NCBI RefSeq assembly: GCF_035917335.1
Contig: NZ_CP109067.1
Span: 5,393,001 to 5,457,000 of the forward strand
Direction of reading: 5' to 3'
Source: Micromonospora sp. NBC_01813
Lineage (GTDB): Bacteria > Actinomycetota > Actinomycetes > Mycobacteriales > Micromonosporaceae
Length of the DNA stretch: 64,000 bases
The notes beneath the pieces are model-generated. The model worked only from the letters and a program-made list of their open reading frames with translations. It searched no databases and was not told where the DNA came from. This document shows, one piece after another, positions 19,490-28,670 of this stretch (the stretch's first letter is position 1; each line of letters begins with the position of its first letter). The position numbers and the translations under genes were made by a program.

Positions 19490-19516
19490 GCACCGGCACC
19501 GCCGGACCCGCGCCGC

Positions 19517-19580
19517 CGGGTGAACCAGGCGTCGGTTGAACCAGGCGTCGGGTGAACCAGGCGTCGGTTGAACCAGGCGT
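19517..19580. repeat. Four tandem 16-bp repeats in a divergent promoter region
   Basis: Four head-to-tail units of the form GGKTGAACCAGGCGTC, alternating G and T at the third base, so the array is also two copies of a 32-bp unit. It sits between the YbaK start (19489, minus) and the glycosyltransferase start (19663, plus). The unit length is not a multiple of three, so it is not a protein repeat. Confidence 0.85.
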
Positions 19581-19662
19581 CGGCGGCAACCGGGTAGATT
19601 GACCGCCGCCGCGGCGGAGGTCGACCCGGGCGGCACCGCGACAGCCGACACACTGCCGAGAG

Positions 19663-21252
19663 GTGACCGTGGCTACCCCGAGGGCGAGCGTCGTCGTTCC
19701 CGTCTACAACACCGAGGCATGGCTCGGCGACGCGCTGACCTCGATCGACCGGCAACCCGGGCGATCGACCATCGAAGTGATCATCATCGACGACGGTTCC
19801 ACCGACTCGTCGAGCGAGATCGCCCAGGACTACGCCCGGCGTTCGCCGCAGACCCGCTACGTCCGGCAGGACAACGCCGGACTCGGTGCGGCCCGCAACC
19901 ACGGGGTACGCCTGGCCACCGGCGACTACCTGGCGTTCCTCGACTCCGACGACCTCTATCCGGACAGCGGGCTGGAGCATCTGATCAGCATCGCCGGGCA
20001 GGCCGGAGCCGGCATCGCCGTCGGCGACATGCACGGCTTCCCGGCCCGTCCCAGCCCGCCCTGGCGGGCGGAGATCGTCGGCCCGACCCGCACCATCGCC
20101 TCGATCGGGCAGGCACCGTTACTGGTGGGCAACCCGTCGGCCTGCAACAAGGTGTTCGCCCGGGACTTCGTCGCCGAGGTCGGGGCCGAGTTCACCGAGG
20201 GCAGCGCGTTCGAGGATGTGCTGTTCACGTTGCCGCTGCTGCTGCGTTCGCCGCGTACCGTGCTCAGCCCGGAGTTGGTCTACCTGTACCGCCAGCGCGG
20301 CAACGGCTCGTCGATCATGGACAGCCGGTTCCAGCCCGCCAAGATCATGCAACACCTCACGATCCTCGAACAGCTGGTCGTCGGCGCGACGGACGTCGAC
20401 GAGGCCAGCATGGCGGCGCTGCGCCGGTGGATCGCCTACATGCAGTTGCACTACGCCTGGCGGGCCGCCGGCACGATGGACGACGCGCAACTCGCCGAGT
20501 TCACCCGGCGAATGGCCGTACTGCTGGCTGACATCCCGGTGCAGGTCGCCGCCGAGTTCAGTCCCCATCCGCACGCCGGGCTGCGGGCGGTGGCGCTCTA
20601 CGAACAAGACCCGACCGGGGTACGCCGGCCCACCCACACCGGCGCGGTGCGCCTGCGCGGCGGGCAGCTCTACCTCGACCACCCGAATCTGGAGCGCTAC
20701 CGGGACCTGCTGCGGGTACCGACGCCGACCGTCACGGTGACCCGGATCCGGCGAGGCGACCCGGCCAGTGGCGAGAGCATCCGGCTCACCGGGCGGTGCG
20801 GCCTGCCCGGCCCGGGCGGCAAGCCCGGTGCCGTCCGCGCCGACCTCATGCTCGAGGTCGGCGACAACCGGCTGCGCCTGCCTCTGGTGGTGGTGGCCGA
20901 CGACCGCGCCGACGACCTGCGCTGGCAGGTCGACGTCCCGCTCGACGGACTGCCCCGGGGCCGGTACGCGCTGCGAGTCGTCGCCCGCGACCAGGGTGCC
21001 GAACTGGCGCTGCCCCCGACACCAGGTGCCCCCGGCACCCGGGCGGCGCTGACCGTCCGGGGCCGGGCAGTCTGGGTTGCGCCCGGGCGCCGTGGGCTAC
21101 GGCTGGTGGTGTCGGACCCGGTGGTCACCGCGGCGGCGGCTCCGGCCCGCTGGAGTCGGCTGGCCCGACACCAGGCCGAACGGGCGGCCCGACGGGGTGT
21201 GCGGGCCGCCCGGCAGGGACGGCAGCGGTTTCGTCGGCTGACCGGGCGCTGA
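19663..21252 (+). CDS. GT2 family glycosyltransferase with C-terminal beta-rich domain
   Basis: A 529-residue protein. The start is GTG at 19663, and a GTG two codons later is better spaced from GAGAGG. The GT-A domain fills about residues 8-230, with SVVVPVYNTEAWLGDAL, IIDDGSTDSS, NAGLGAARNHGVRLATGDYL and the metal-binding FLDSDDLYPDSG. A helical section is followed by a C-terminal domain (about 310-510) rich in Val/Arg beta strands and ending in basic residues. The architecture resembles teichoic-acid or wall-polymer glycosyltransferases such as TarS-like enzymes. The two GT genes downstream suggest a cell-wall glycopolymer locus. Confidence 0.8.
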   Translation: MTVATPRASVVVPVYNTEAWLGDALTSIDRQPGRSTIEVIIIDDGSTDSSSEIAQDYARRSPQTRYVRQDNAGLGAARNHGVRLATGDYLAFLDSDDLYPDSGLEHLISIAGQAGAGIAVGDMHGFPARPSPPWRAEIVGPTRTIASIGQAPLLVGNPSACNKVFARDFVAEVGAEFTEGSAFEDVLFTLPLLLRSPRTVLSPELVYLYRQRGNGSSIMDSRFQPAKIMQHLTILEQLVVGATDVDEASMAALRRWIAYMQLHYAWRAAGTMDDAQLAEFTRRMAVLLADIPVQVAAEFSPHPHAGLRAVALYEQDPTGVRRPTHTGAVRLRGGQLYLDHPNLERYRDLLRVPTPTVTVTRIRRGDPASGESIRLTGRCGLPGPGGKPGAVRADLMLEVGDNRLRLPLVVVADDRADDLRWQVDVPLDGLPRGRYALRVVARDQGAELALPPTPGAPGTRAALTVRGRAVWVAPGRRGLRLVVSDPVVTAAAAPARWSRLARHQAERAARRGVRAARQGRQRFRRLTGR

Positions 21253-21277
21253 CGATGGCCGGTCGGGCGCCGGTCAG
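21238..21277. terminator. Convergent hairpin overlapping two gene ends
   Basis: CTGACCGG-CGC and its complement (21238-21249 with 21267-21277) form an 11-bp stem with a single bulged G. It spans the last codons of the glycosyltransferase and of the facing lipoprotein gene. Confidence 0.45.
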
Positions 21278-21993
21278 CCGGTGCGGGTGAGGGCCTCGGC
21301 CATCTGGTGCAGTGTCTGCTGCGCCGCCGTCGGCGAACCCGGATCCGGCAGGCTCAACGTCGCGACTGTTTCGCCCCGGCGTACCGACAGGAAATAGGAA
21401 ACGGTCGTCGTCGACTGCGGGTATTCGATCCGACCCCGTACCAGCAGCCGGTCCGGGCGGTCCGGGCCTGGATCGAGGAGTTCGAAGGAGATGCTGGCGG
21501 TGCCGAACCGGTAGGTCGGACAGGTCTGCACCACTTTCCGGGCATCCGCCATCGCATGCTGCGCCCAGGTCGGCTCGTACACCTCGACTACACCCAGCGC
21601 CAGCCCAGTGGACGAAGGGTGATAATAGCGTCGCTGCTCGGCACCGAGCCGGTGGTGGTGGGCCGGATAGTCGACGTCTCGATAGGCCGGGCAGTCGTCC
21701 TGCACCCACGGCCAGCGGGGTACCCCCAGCCGCTCGGGTCGGTGCGACCAGCCGGGCCCCAACGCCTCGGCCGCGACGAACAAGCCATCGTCGACCAGCC
21801 CGTCATCGACCACGCCGTCATCGGCCCCGCCATCGACCAGCCCGTCATCGGCCCCGCCATCGGCGACCGGGTCGGACTGTGTGCCGGGCACCGGCGAGGC
21901 GTCGGTGCCCGGCTGGGTCGCACACCCGGTCATCAACATGCCGACCACCAGCGCCGGGGCGGCCATCCGGACGATCCGGCCGGACAGCGTCAC
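21274..21993 (-). CDS. Lipoprotein co-transcribed with a SigE-type sigma factor
   Basis: A 239-residue protein with a lipoprotein signal (MTLSGRIVRMAAPALVVGM, lipobox LMTGC). After the Cys comes an acidic linker with repeated DDG(L/V)V units, about residues 40-72. A globular domain follows with SHRPERLGVPRWPWVQDDCP, CPTYRFGTASISFELLD and YFLSVRRGETVATLSL. Its start overlaps the sigma-factor stop by 4 bases, so both are made together. It could be an extracellular sensor or a target of that sigma factor. No family was recognised beyond the PknH-sensor-like general look. Confidence 0.7.
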   Translation of the reverse strand: MTLSGRIVRMAAPALVVGMLMTGCATQPGTDASPVPGTQSDPVADGGADDGLVDGGADDGVVDDGLVDDGLFVAAEALGPGWSHRPERLGVPRWPWVQDDCPAYRDVDYPAHHHRLGAEQRRYYHPSSTGLALGVVEVYEPTWAQHAMADARKVVQTCPTYRFGTASISFELLDPGPDRPDRLLVRGRIEYPQSTTTVSYFLSVRRGETVATLSLPDPGSPTAAQQTLHQMAEALTRTG

Positions 21994-22595
21994 GACTCCT
22001 CCACCAGCAGGTCGGCTTGACTGTCACCGAGCACGGCCCGCAACCGGGCGAGCGAACGCCGGGTCTGGGTCTTCACCACCGACACCGAGATGCCGAGTGT
22101 CTCCGCCACCGTTTCCACACTCTGGTCCTCCCAGTACCGCAACACCACGATCGCCCGGTCCCGAGGCGGCAGGCAGCCGAGCGCGTCGATCATGGTGATC
22201 CGCAGGTCGGCCTGCCCGGGATGGGTCGGGTCGCCATCCCGCAGCGGGCCGGCCACCACGAGCTCCTGCGCGCTGAGACGACGCCGGTGGTCCAGGACCA
22301 CCCGCAGCAGCACCTTGCGGCTGTACGCCTCGACGTTGTCGACCCGGGCGATCCGCTTCCAGGAGGCGTACATCTTCGCCAGCGCCGTCTGGGTGAAGTC
22401 CTGCGCGAGATGCCAGTCCCGGCACATCAGATAGGCGGTGCGGCGTAGCCGAGGCGCGGCGGCGGCGGCGAACGCGACGAACTCCTCGTCCAGCGAGCTG
22501 GACGAGGAGCGGCTACGGGAAACGGCCTGGTCAGCGGCCGGCCGTGGTTTGCCCGCCAGCTGGCCGGGCAGGATCACCTCAACTGTGCCGTACAC
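21990..22595 (-). CDS. SigE family RNA polymerase sigma factor
   Basis: A 201-residue ECF sigma factor with a GTG start. Region 2 is at about residues 35-105 (EEFVAFAAAAAPRLRRTAYL, DWHLAQDFTQTALAKMYASW). Region 4 is at about 130-190 (CLPPRDRAIVVLRYWEDQSV, ETLGISVSVVKTQTRR). The FxxFAxxxAPRLRRTAYL form is typical of the actinobacterial SigE-SCO family (SigE family in TIGR nomenclature), which often lacks a classical anti-sigma partner. The coupled lipoprotein is its only operon partner. Confidence 0.9.
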   Translation of the reverse strand: MYGTVEVILPGQLAGKPRPAADQAVSRSRSSSSSLDEEFVAFAAAAAPRLRRTAYLMCRDWHLAQDFTQTALAKMYASWKRIARVDNVEAYSRKVLLRVVLDHRRRLSAQELVVAGPLRDGDPTHPGQADLRITMIDALGCLPPRDRAIVVLRYWEDQSVETVAETLGISVSVVKTQTRRSLARLRAVLGDSQADLLVEES

Positions 22596-22836
22596 ACTGC
22601 ACGCTCATGCCTGGGCACCCTCCCCGGTGTGGACCCTGATCTGTCCCGCCCCTGCACACATAGACGTTGCGTCACCGGGGAAAGGTGACACGCCTAGGGT
22701 GATGCCTGACGTTTGCTCTCCGCTCACGGGCTGTTAGCTTTTCGATTGGGCCCCCTTCCCCTGCCCGGCGGACACTGTCCGCCCGACCGACGGAACCACC
22801 GCCGGAGCCGATGGACGTGGAAGGCGAACTTCTCCG

Positions 22837-23946
22837 ATGGCCTTGCTGAGCCTGATCATCCCGGTCTTCCGGGTCGAGAAGTACCTCGCTGCCTGTCTGG
22901 ACTCGATCCTGGCGCAGCACCGCGACGACGTGGAAATCGTCGCCGTCGACGACGCCTCGGACGACGGATCCAGTGCCATCCTCGCTGAGTACGCGCAGCG
23001 TCACCCCCAGATCACTGTGGTGACGCTGGAGCGCAACGCCGGTCTGGGTGCCGCCCGCGACGCCGGGATCGCCCACGCGAGCGGACGGTACGTGTGGTGC
23101 GTCGACAGCGACGACTGGTTGCCCGACGGCGCGCTGGCGGCGGTAGCCGATCGGCTCTGCCAGGTCGACCCGGACCTGCTGATCACCGGGTACTCCCGGG
23201 TCTACGAGGACGGCCAGGTCGAAGATCACCCGGTCACCGACATCTCTCCCGGGCGGCAGTTGCCCGACGTCTTCGCCTTCGCCGACGAACCGGGACTGCT
23301 CGACGTCCTGTGGATCGCCTGCAACAAGGTCATCAAACGGGACCGGCTGATCGAGTCCGGGATCACCTTCCAGCCCGGCTGGTACGAGGACGTCTCCTTC
23401 GTCATCCCGCTGATGGTCGCGGTGGATCGCATCGCCGTACTCGATCGGGACTGCTACGCGTACCGGCAGCACTACGACGGTGCCATCACCCGTACCGTCA
23501 GTGACCGCCACTTCGATGTCTTCGACCAGTGGCAGCGGGTCTTCACCTACCTCGACGCGCACCCCGGCCGGGCCGCACCGATCCGGGCCACCGTCTTCGG
23601 CCGGATGATCTGGCACTGCCTGCAGGTCCTCGGACACCCGCACCGGGTGCCCCGGTCCAGCCGCCGCCGCTACTTCCGCAGCACCAGTGAGCTGTACCGC
23701 CGGCACCTGCCGTCCGGCGGCTACCCGATCCCCGGCGGCGGCAACGAGGCGGTCAAGCAACGACTCGTCGCGGCGAACGCCTATTCTCTCTTCGAGCTGA
23801 TGATGGCCGGCTGGCTGGTACGCAAAAGGCTGTTCGGCGGCCCGACCCGCCGGATGGGCAATGTGACGAAACCACCGACACCCGCGATGACCAGGGCAGG
23901 ATCCCGCGTCAGCGGCGGCGACACCGAGGAGGGGACGGTCAGGTGA
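22837..23946 (+). CDS. GT2 family glycosyltransferase
   Basis: A 369-residue protein starting MALLSLIIPVFRVEKYLAAC. GT-A signatures are VAVDDASDDGSSAI, ERNAGLGAARDAGIAHASGR and CVDSDDWLPDGALAA, which together give the nucleotide-sugar and metal sites. The stretch CNKVIKRDRLIESGITFQPG with YEDVSFVIP is the acceptor-side motif found in many polysaccharide glycosyltransferases of this type. The stop overlaps the next start by 4 bases (GTGA), so the downstream glycosyltransferase is coupled. Its likely role is transfer of a sugar to a wall or capsule polymer. The donor is unknown. Confidence 0.85.
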   Translation: MALLSLIIPVFRVEKYLAACLDSILAQHRDDVEIVAVDDASDDGSSAILAEYAQRHPQITVVTLERNAGLGAARDAGIAHASGRYVWCVDSDDWLPDGALAAVADRLCQVDPDLLITGYSRVYEDGQVEDHPVTDISPGRQLPDVFAFADEPGLLDVLWIACNKVIKRDRLIESGITFQPGWYEDVSFVIPLMVAVDRIAVLDRDCYAYRQHYDGAITRTVSDRHFDVFDQWQRVFTYLDAHPGRAAPIRATVFGRMIWHCLQVLGHPHRVPRSSRRRYFRSTSELYRRHLPSGGYPIPGGGNEAVKQRLVAANAYSLFELMMAGWLVRKRLFGGPTRRMGNVTKPPTPAMTRAGSRVSGGDTEEGTVR

Positions 23947-25967
23947 GGCAGCACGCCGGTACGGACTCCCCCGCGCCGGTCGGCACCGCGGTCACCTGGC
24001 GGCTCACTGGACTGCCCGCGCCCCACCCCGCCGAACGACTGGGTCGCGCGGTCGGGCTACGGGTGTTGCGGATCCCCGGCACCGGCCGGGCGCTCGTCCT
24101 CGCCGGCAGCGTGGACCGGCTGCGCGACCTGACCTTCCGACCCGCCGCCGCGGCGCCGGTGCGGGCCGTCACCGTGGTCGTCGCCTGGTGGCGCCCCCCG
24201 CGACGCGGGTGGGCGGGGACCGTCGGCCTCCTGCCCGGGCTGCGCCGGCACCGGGTCGGTCTGCCCCGGCTACGTCGGGGCGCGGCCACCGTCCGGATCG
24301 CGCTGACCACGCCGGTGCCGCTGCGCGATGCGGTACGGGCGGCACTGCCCGCCCTGGACGGGTCCCGGCCGTTGCCGTCGCCGGGCAGTCCGGACGTCAC
24401 CGCCACCCGGGCCGACCTGGCGTACCTGCCGGCGAACGCGACCATCATCACCGCCACCGCTGGCGGCGAACTCGCGGCCCGCGACGAGATCCGCGCCCAC
24501 GACCTGGTACTCGCCGGGCCGGGCAGCGGCGACCCGCTGCCAGCCGCCGTGGCTGGTCGGCCGGAACAGGCTGGTCGGCCGTACGGCACCGTTCTGGTGG
24601 GCTCCGGGCACACCGTCGCCGGCCCAGACGGCAGGGACCTGGTGCTGATCGACGCCGAGCGGATCAACCCGCGTGGTCGGCTGATGGCCGCGTACCGGCC
24701 GCAGGCACCCGAGGTCATGCTGGAATTCGCCCGCGACCGTTCGGGTGGCGGCTTCCGGGGCGGCCCGGCCAGCGGGCTGACCCTGCGCGGAGCATTGGCC
24801 GGCCCGGGTCTGGACGCGGCGGCCGTGGCCGCGCTGCGACACGTCCGGGCCGTGCACTGCCGGTTGGTGCCCGGTGAGCATCCCGCGCAGACCGCCGGGC
24901 TGCTGGTGCAGCTCGCCGCGACCGGGGTGGTGCTGCACGCCCCGCTGCTGCCGCCGGCCGTCGCCGACCTGCTCGATCCGAAGCTGCGGGCGCTGGTCAG
25001 CGAGCCGCCGCCGACGGCGGAGACCGACGCCGCACCGGACGACCCGGCCGGTGCCGCGCTGGCCGATGCCGCGCTGGCCGGTGCCGGAGCCGCGCTGGCG
25101 ACCGAGGCGCGCAGCGTGCGGCAACGCCGTGCCGCGCTGCGCGGACACGCCGCCGGGTTGCGGCTACCCGGCCTCGCCACCGGCGGGCTGCCGCAGCTCG
25201 GCCAGCCGCCGTCGGTCAGCGCGATCCTGATCACCCGCCGGCCGGAGCTGGTCGCTCCGGCACTGGCCGCGATCACCGCCCAGACCTACCCGGAGATGGA
25301 GATCATCCTGGGGCTGCACGGCATCGACCTGCCGGAGGCCGCCCGGGTGGCGCTCTCCGAATGCGGCCGGCCGTTCGAGGTGGTGCACCTGGCGGAGTCG
25401 GTCGACTTCGGCGCCGCCCTCGGTGCGGCCACCCGCCGGGCCCGGGGCACCCTGGTCACGAAGTTCGACGACGACGACAGCTACGGCGTGGAACACGTCT
25501 GGGATCTCGTCCTGGCCCGGCACTACTCGGGTGCCACCCTGGTCGGCAAGGGCGCTGAGCTGGTCTATCTGGAAAGTCAGGGCGTCCTGCTGCGCCGCCG
25601 GTCCGGCATCTCCGAGGCGTACGGCGATGTGGTTGCCGGTGGCACGATGCTGCTCGCCAAGGGCGATCTGGAGGCGGTCGGCGGCTGGCGGCCGGTGCCC
25701 CGCTCGGTCGACCTCGGGCTGATCGAGCGGCTACGGGCGGCCGGCGCGACCATCTACCGCACCCACTCGCTCGGCTACGTCTACCACCGGCGGCCGGCCG
25801 GCCACACCTGGGATCCGGGCGAGGCGTACTTCGTGGACAGCGCGTACGCCCGGTGGCCCGGGGTCCCACCCGACGCGATGGCCGACGAGGTCAGACCACC
25901 ATCGACGGCAGCGGCCAGCGACGCAGCCGGTGCGGCAGCCAGACCAGCCGGTCGCCCACCTTCGTGA
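23943..25967 (+). CDS. Glycosyltransferase with long uncharacterised N-terminal domain
   Basis: A 674-residue protein. Residues 1-400 are Arg/Ala/Pro-rich and match no family I recognise. The GT2-like domain occupies about 415-650: SAILITRRPELVAPALAAIT, AQTYPEMEIILGLHG, then TKFDDDDSYGVEHVWDLVLA (metal-binding Asp cluster) and SLGYVYHRRPAGHTWD. It is coupled to the preceding GT2 gene. The last 26 codons overlap the 3' end of the minus-strand DUF5825 gene, and the Ala/Pro-rich tail there is probably dispensable. The N-terminal half may recognise the polymer acceptor. That is a guess. Confidence 0.75.
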   Translation: MRQHAGTDSPAPVGTAVTWRLTGLPAPHPAERLGRAVGLRVLRIPGTGRALVLAGSVDRLRDLTFRPAAAAPVRAVTVVVAWWRPPRRGWAGTVGLLPGLRRHRVGLPRLRRGAATVRIALTTPVPLRDAVRAALPALDGSRPLPSPGSPDVTATRADLAYLPANATIITATAGGELAARDEIRAHDLVLAGPGSGDPLPAAVAGRPEQAGRPYGTVLVGSGHTVAGPDGRDLVLIDAERINPRGRLMAAYRPQAPEVMLEFARDRSGGGFRGGPASGLTLRGALAGPGLDAAAVAALRHVRAVHCRLVPGEHPAQTAGLLVQLAATGVVLHAPLLPPAVADLLDPKLRALVSEPPPTAETDAAPDDPAGAALADAALAGAGAALATEARSVRQRRAALRGHAAGLRLPGLATGGLPQLGQPPSVSAILITRRPELVAPALAAITAQTYPEMEIILGLHGIDLPEAARVALSECGRPFEVVHLAESVDFGAALGAATRRARGTLVTKFDDDDSYGVEHVWDLVLARHYSGATLVGKGAELVYLESQGVLLRRRSGISEAYGDVVAGGTMLLAKGDLEAVGGWRPVPRSVDLGLIERLRAAGATIYRTHSLGYVYHRRPAGHTWDPGEAYFVDSAYARWPGVPPDAMADEVRPPSTAAASDAAGAAARPAGRPPS

Positions 25968-26580
25968 CCAGTCCCTCCTCGCCGAAATCGCGGGCGATGT
26001 CGAGATCCACGGCGGTGACCTCGGCACCGTCGAGAAGTTGGGCGAGCACCGCCAGGTAGGCGGGATCGTCGATGGTCAGCAGGTTCAGCTGGCCGGCGCG
26101 GCGGTCCCGGACCTGCACGAACCCGGGCCCTCGGCGGTACGTGCACTTGTCGAAGTAGAACGCGGCCCGCCAGGCGGATGCCACCGCCGCCGGATCTTCG
26201 GCACCGTCGCCGGCCGTTTCGACCCGCTTCGGTGGCCGCAGGTGGCTGTACACCCGCCACAGTTCGTCGTCACCGCCGGGTAGCCGCAGCGACCAGTCCA
26301 CCTCGATGGCGTAGCTGGTCAGCTCCCGGACCAGCACCAGTCGGCGGACGGCGTCGGCCGACTCGGCCGGGCCGGCCACGGTGAGGTCCACGACGCCGGG
26401 CAGCGCCACCTTGCGTACTCCGGCGTCGAGCCAGCCCGCGACGGTGTCGGCGACCGGTCCGGTCACCTCCGCCGGACCCAGGTCGATACCGGGGATGTCG
26501 GCGACCGCCGGGTCGTGGTCGCGGTGCAGGTGTACGGCGACCGGCCGGCCGGTCGGCGCCTCGAGATAGGTGCTGGTCAA
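25891..26580 (-). CDS. DUF5825 family protein, radical-SAM RiPP cluster partner
   Basis: A 229-residue protein with a TTG start at 26580, supported by CAGGAGTT at proper spacing and by the 13-base gap after the radical SAM stop. It contains VRELTSYAIEVDWSLRLPG, WRAAFYFDKCTYRRGPGFVQ, VRDRRAGQLNLLTIDDP and the ending GDRLVWLPHRLRRWPLP. I recognise this as the DUF5825 type that accompanies B12-binding radical SAM RiPP maturases. Its role is unknown. It could bind the precursor leader or act as a chaperone for the maturase. The 3' end overlaps the convergent glycosyltransferase gene by 77 bases. Confidence 0.7.
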   Translation of the reverse strand: MTSTYLEAPTGRPVAVHLHRDHDPAVADIPGIDLGPAEVTGPVADTVAGWLDAGVRKVALPGVVDLTVAGPAESADAVRRLVLVRELTSYAIEVDWSLRLPGGDDELWRVYSHLRPPKRVETAGDGAEDPAAVASAWRAAFYFDKCTYRRGPGFVQVRDRRAGQLNLLTIDDPAYLAVLAQLLDGAEVTAVDLDIARDFGEEGLVTKVGDRLVWLPHRLRRWPLPSMVV

Positions 26581-26593
26581 CGCGGAACTCCTG

Positions 26594-28567
26594 TCAGACG
26601 GCGGTGAGCGCGGGCTCGGGTGCGGCGACGCCGGTCACCGCGGTCGCCCGCTCGGCGGCCGCTGCCTGGGCGGCATCGGACTCGGCGGACGCGGACTCGG
26701 CCGCGGCCCGCTCCTGGTGCAGATGGTCGATGCGGATCAGTTCCTGGTTCATCGCCCGGGGCGCGATCTGGATGAACTGGTCGGCGTCGCCGAAGACGAT
26801 GCCGAGTTCGCGCCAGTGGGCCAGCAACGCGGCGACCCGCTCCGACGACTCGTTGATCCGGCGGGCCAACGAGTCGACGCTGTGCGGCTGGTCCAGTTGT
26901 CGGAAGGCGGCGAGCTCCACCGGATCGGTCAACCGCAGGACGTGCCAGTCGTAGTGCCGCCGCTGGCTGACCAGCACGATCTCGTGGCCGAGGTCGTGGT
27001 GGGTAAGCCGGCTGCGGGCGTACTCGTGCTGCCATTGGGTGACGGCCCGGTCGAGCGCCTCGGCGGTCGGCTCGTCGATGCCCTGCGTCGGGGTGTCGAA
27101 GATGTACGCCAGGTCCATCAGTTCGGATTCGGGCAGGTCGTAGATGAGCCGGTACTGGGCGGCCGGCCGCAGGTCGGTGAAGCCGAGCGCCGGGTTGACG
27201 AAGTACGGACTGAAGCGTTCGATGGCGATCCGGGTGCTGCCGTCGGGCGGGCAGAGGTGGTGCAGGGCCGGCATCTGGTCCATCACCGACTGGTAGTCGG
27301 CGTCGGTCTCGCCGGGGAACCCGAACAGGTAGTTCCAGGCGATGGTGATGCCGCTGGTCTCCGCGTCACGCAGCATCCGCACGTTGAGGCAGCCGGTCAC
27401 CCCCTTGTCCATGATCTTGAGCACCCGGCTGTTCAGGTTCTCGATGCCGGGTTGGACGCTGACCAGACCGGCGTCGGCGAGCGCCTGCACCTGCGGGCCT
27501 CGCATGTTCGACTTGATCTCGTACTGCAGCCGCATGTCGTAGTCGGACTCGGCCAGCCGGGGCAGCAGCGAGGTCACGTAGCTCATGTCGAGGATGTTGT
27601 CGACGACGAACATGTCCAGCACCTGGTGGCGCTCGACCAGACCGACGATCTCTTCGAAGAACCGGCCAGGATGCTTGCTGCGGAACTGCATGAACGATCC
27701 GTTGAGCCCGCAGAAGGTGCAGTGGTGCTTCTCGCCCCACCAGCAGCCGCGGGCGCCCTCCACCACCAGCCGGGGTTCGACCCAGTGGTTGGCCCGCGAG
27801 CTGGCGAGTCGTTCGAAGTAGCCGGCGTAGTCCGGGCTGACGATCTCGGCCGGCGGCAGCGGCGTGGTGCTCATCGGGTTGGCCACGTGCCGGCCGTCCG
27901 GGGTGGCCCAGCACAGGCCCTCGATACCGGCCAGGTCGGGTGCGCCGCCGGCCTCGTTCAGCGCGGTGACCAGCTTCGGGAACGCGGCCTCGCCCTCACC
28001 GCGTACCACGAAGTCGATGAAGGAGAAGTTGCGGTGCATGGCCGCGCCCTGCTCGCCGTCGCAGTTGGCGCCGCCGAGCACGGTGCGGATCCGCGGGTCG
28101 AGCCGCTTCACCGCGCGGGCGGTGGCCAGCGCGGCGGCGTTCTGCTGGAACGTCGAGGTGAACCCGACGACGTCCGGTGCCCGCTCGACGATTCGGGCGG
28201 CGACCTCGGCGACGAAGTCGGGCACCATCCGGTGCAGTTCCAGGTTGCGTTTCAGGTCGCGCTCGGACATCTGACCCTGGACGCGGCTGGTGAACTCGTG
28301 CACCCGCCACTCTGGATCGTCGTAGAGGGCGGAGGAGAAGACCCAGTCGCCGCACCCGGAGAAGTAGGTGAAGAGCGAATAGTAGTAGTAGTCGCCCAGC
28401 CCGAAGTCGGTGCGATCGACGACCCAGTCGACGAAGTCGAGGTTGGCGTGCATGGCTTCGACCTGCGCGTCCGGCACCTTCTGGCGGACGCTGTTGGTGA
28501 GGATGCCCAACGCCAGCGACGGGACATCGATCGATGACCACGGCATGTTGACCAGCAGAATCCGCAT
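26594..28567 (-). CDS. RiPP maturation radical SAM C-methyltransferase (B12-binding)
   Basis: A 657-residue enzyme starting MRILLVNMPWSSIDVPSLAL after GGAAGGG. The N-terminal 190 residues form a cobalamin-binding-like Rossmann domain (ERAPDVVGFTSTFQQN, TVLGGANCDGEQG). The radical SAM core begins at about 270 with CWWGEKHHCTFCGLNG, the CX7CX2C variant of the 4Fe-4S motif typical of the ocin-type RiPP maturase family. IENLNSRVLKIMDKG and WNYLFGFPGETDADY complete the barrel. Members methylate unactivated carbons of precursor peptides using methylcobalamin. The likely substrate is the 33-residue peptide encoded 103 bases upstream. Confidence 0.88.
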   Translation of the reverse strand: MRILLVNMPWSSIDVPSLALGILTNSVRQKVPDAQVEAMHANLDFVDWVVDRTDFGLGDYYYYSLFTYFSGCGDWVFSSALYDDPEWRVHEFTSRVQGQMSERDLKRNLELHRMVPDFVAEVAARIVERAPDVVGFTSTFQQNAAALATARAVKRLDPRIRTVLGGANCDGEQGAAMHRNFSFIDFVVRGEGEAAFPKLVTALNEAGGAPDLAGIEGLCWATPDGRHVANPMSTTPLPPAEIVSPDYAGYFERLASSRANHWVEPRLVVEGARGCWWGEKHHCTFCGLNGSFMQFRSKHPGRFFEEIVGLVERHQVLDMFVVDNILDMSYVTSLLPRLAESDYDMRLQYEIKSNMRGPQVQALADAGLVSVQPGIENLNSRVLKIMDKGVTGCLNVRMLRDAETSGITIAWNYLFGFPGETDADYQSVMDQMPALHHLCPPDGSTRIAIERFSPYFVNPALGFTDLRPAAQYRLIYDLPESELMDLAYIFDTPTQGIDEPTAEALDRAVTQWQHEYARSRLTHHDLGHEIVLVSQRRHYDWHVLRLTDPVELAAFRQLDQPHSVDSLARRINESSERVAALLAHWRELGIVFGDADQFIQIAPRAMNQELIRIDHLHQERAAAESASAESDAAQAAAAERATAVTGVAAPEPALTAV

Positions 28568-28607
28568 GTGCCCTTCCATTTCAGTAGGACTCGCCATTTG
28601 GTGGGAT

Positions 28608-28654
28608 GGAGGCGGTCGGTAGCGCCGACAGACAGCGGTGGTCCGCCCGCCTCC
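28608..28654 (-). promoter_or_regulatory. Nested hairpins between precursor and maturase genes
   Basis: An outer 8-bp stem (28608-28615 with 28647-28654) encloses an inner hairpin (28615-28619 with 28625-28629) in the 103-base gap. On the minus strand this could partly terminate or protect the precursor transcript, giving more peptide than enzyme. The outer and inner stems share base 28615, so they may alternate. Confidence 0.4.
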
Positions 28655-28670
28655 ACCCCGTACGACCAGA

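Noticed and set aside
26570-28537. 655-codon plus-strand frame opposite the radical SAM gene
   Set aside because: Antisense image of a highly biased gene, and its sequence is Val/Gly/Asp-rich with no domain. The minus-strand enzyme has all expected motifs.
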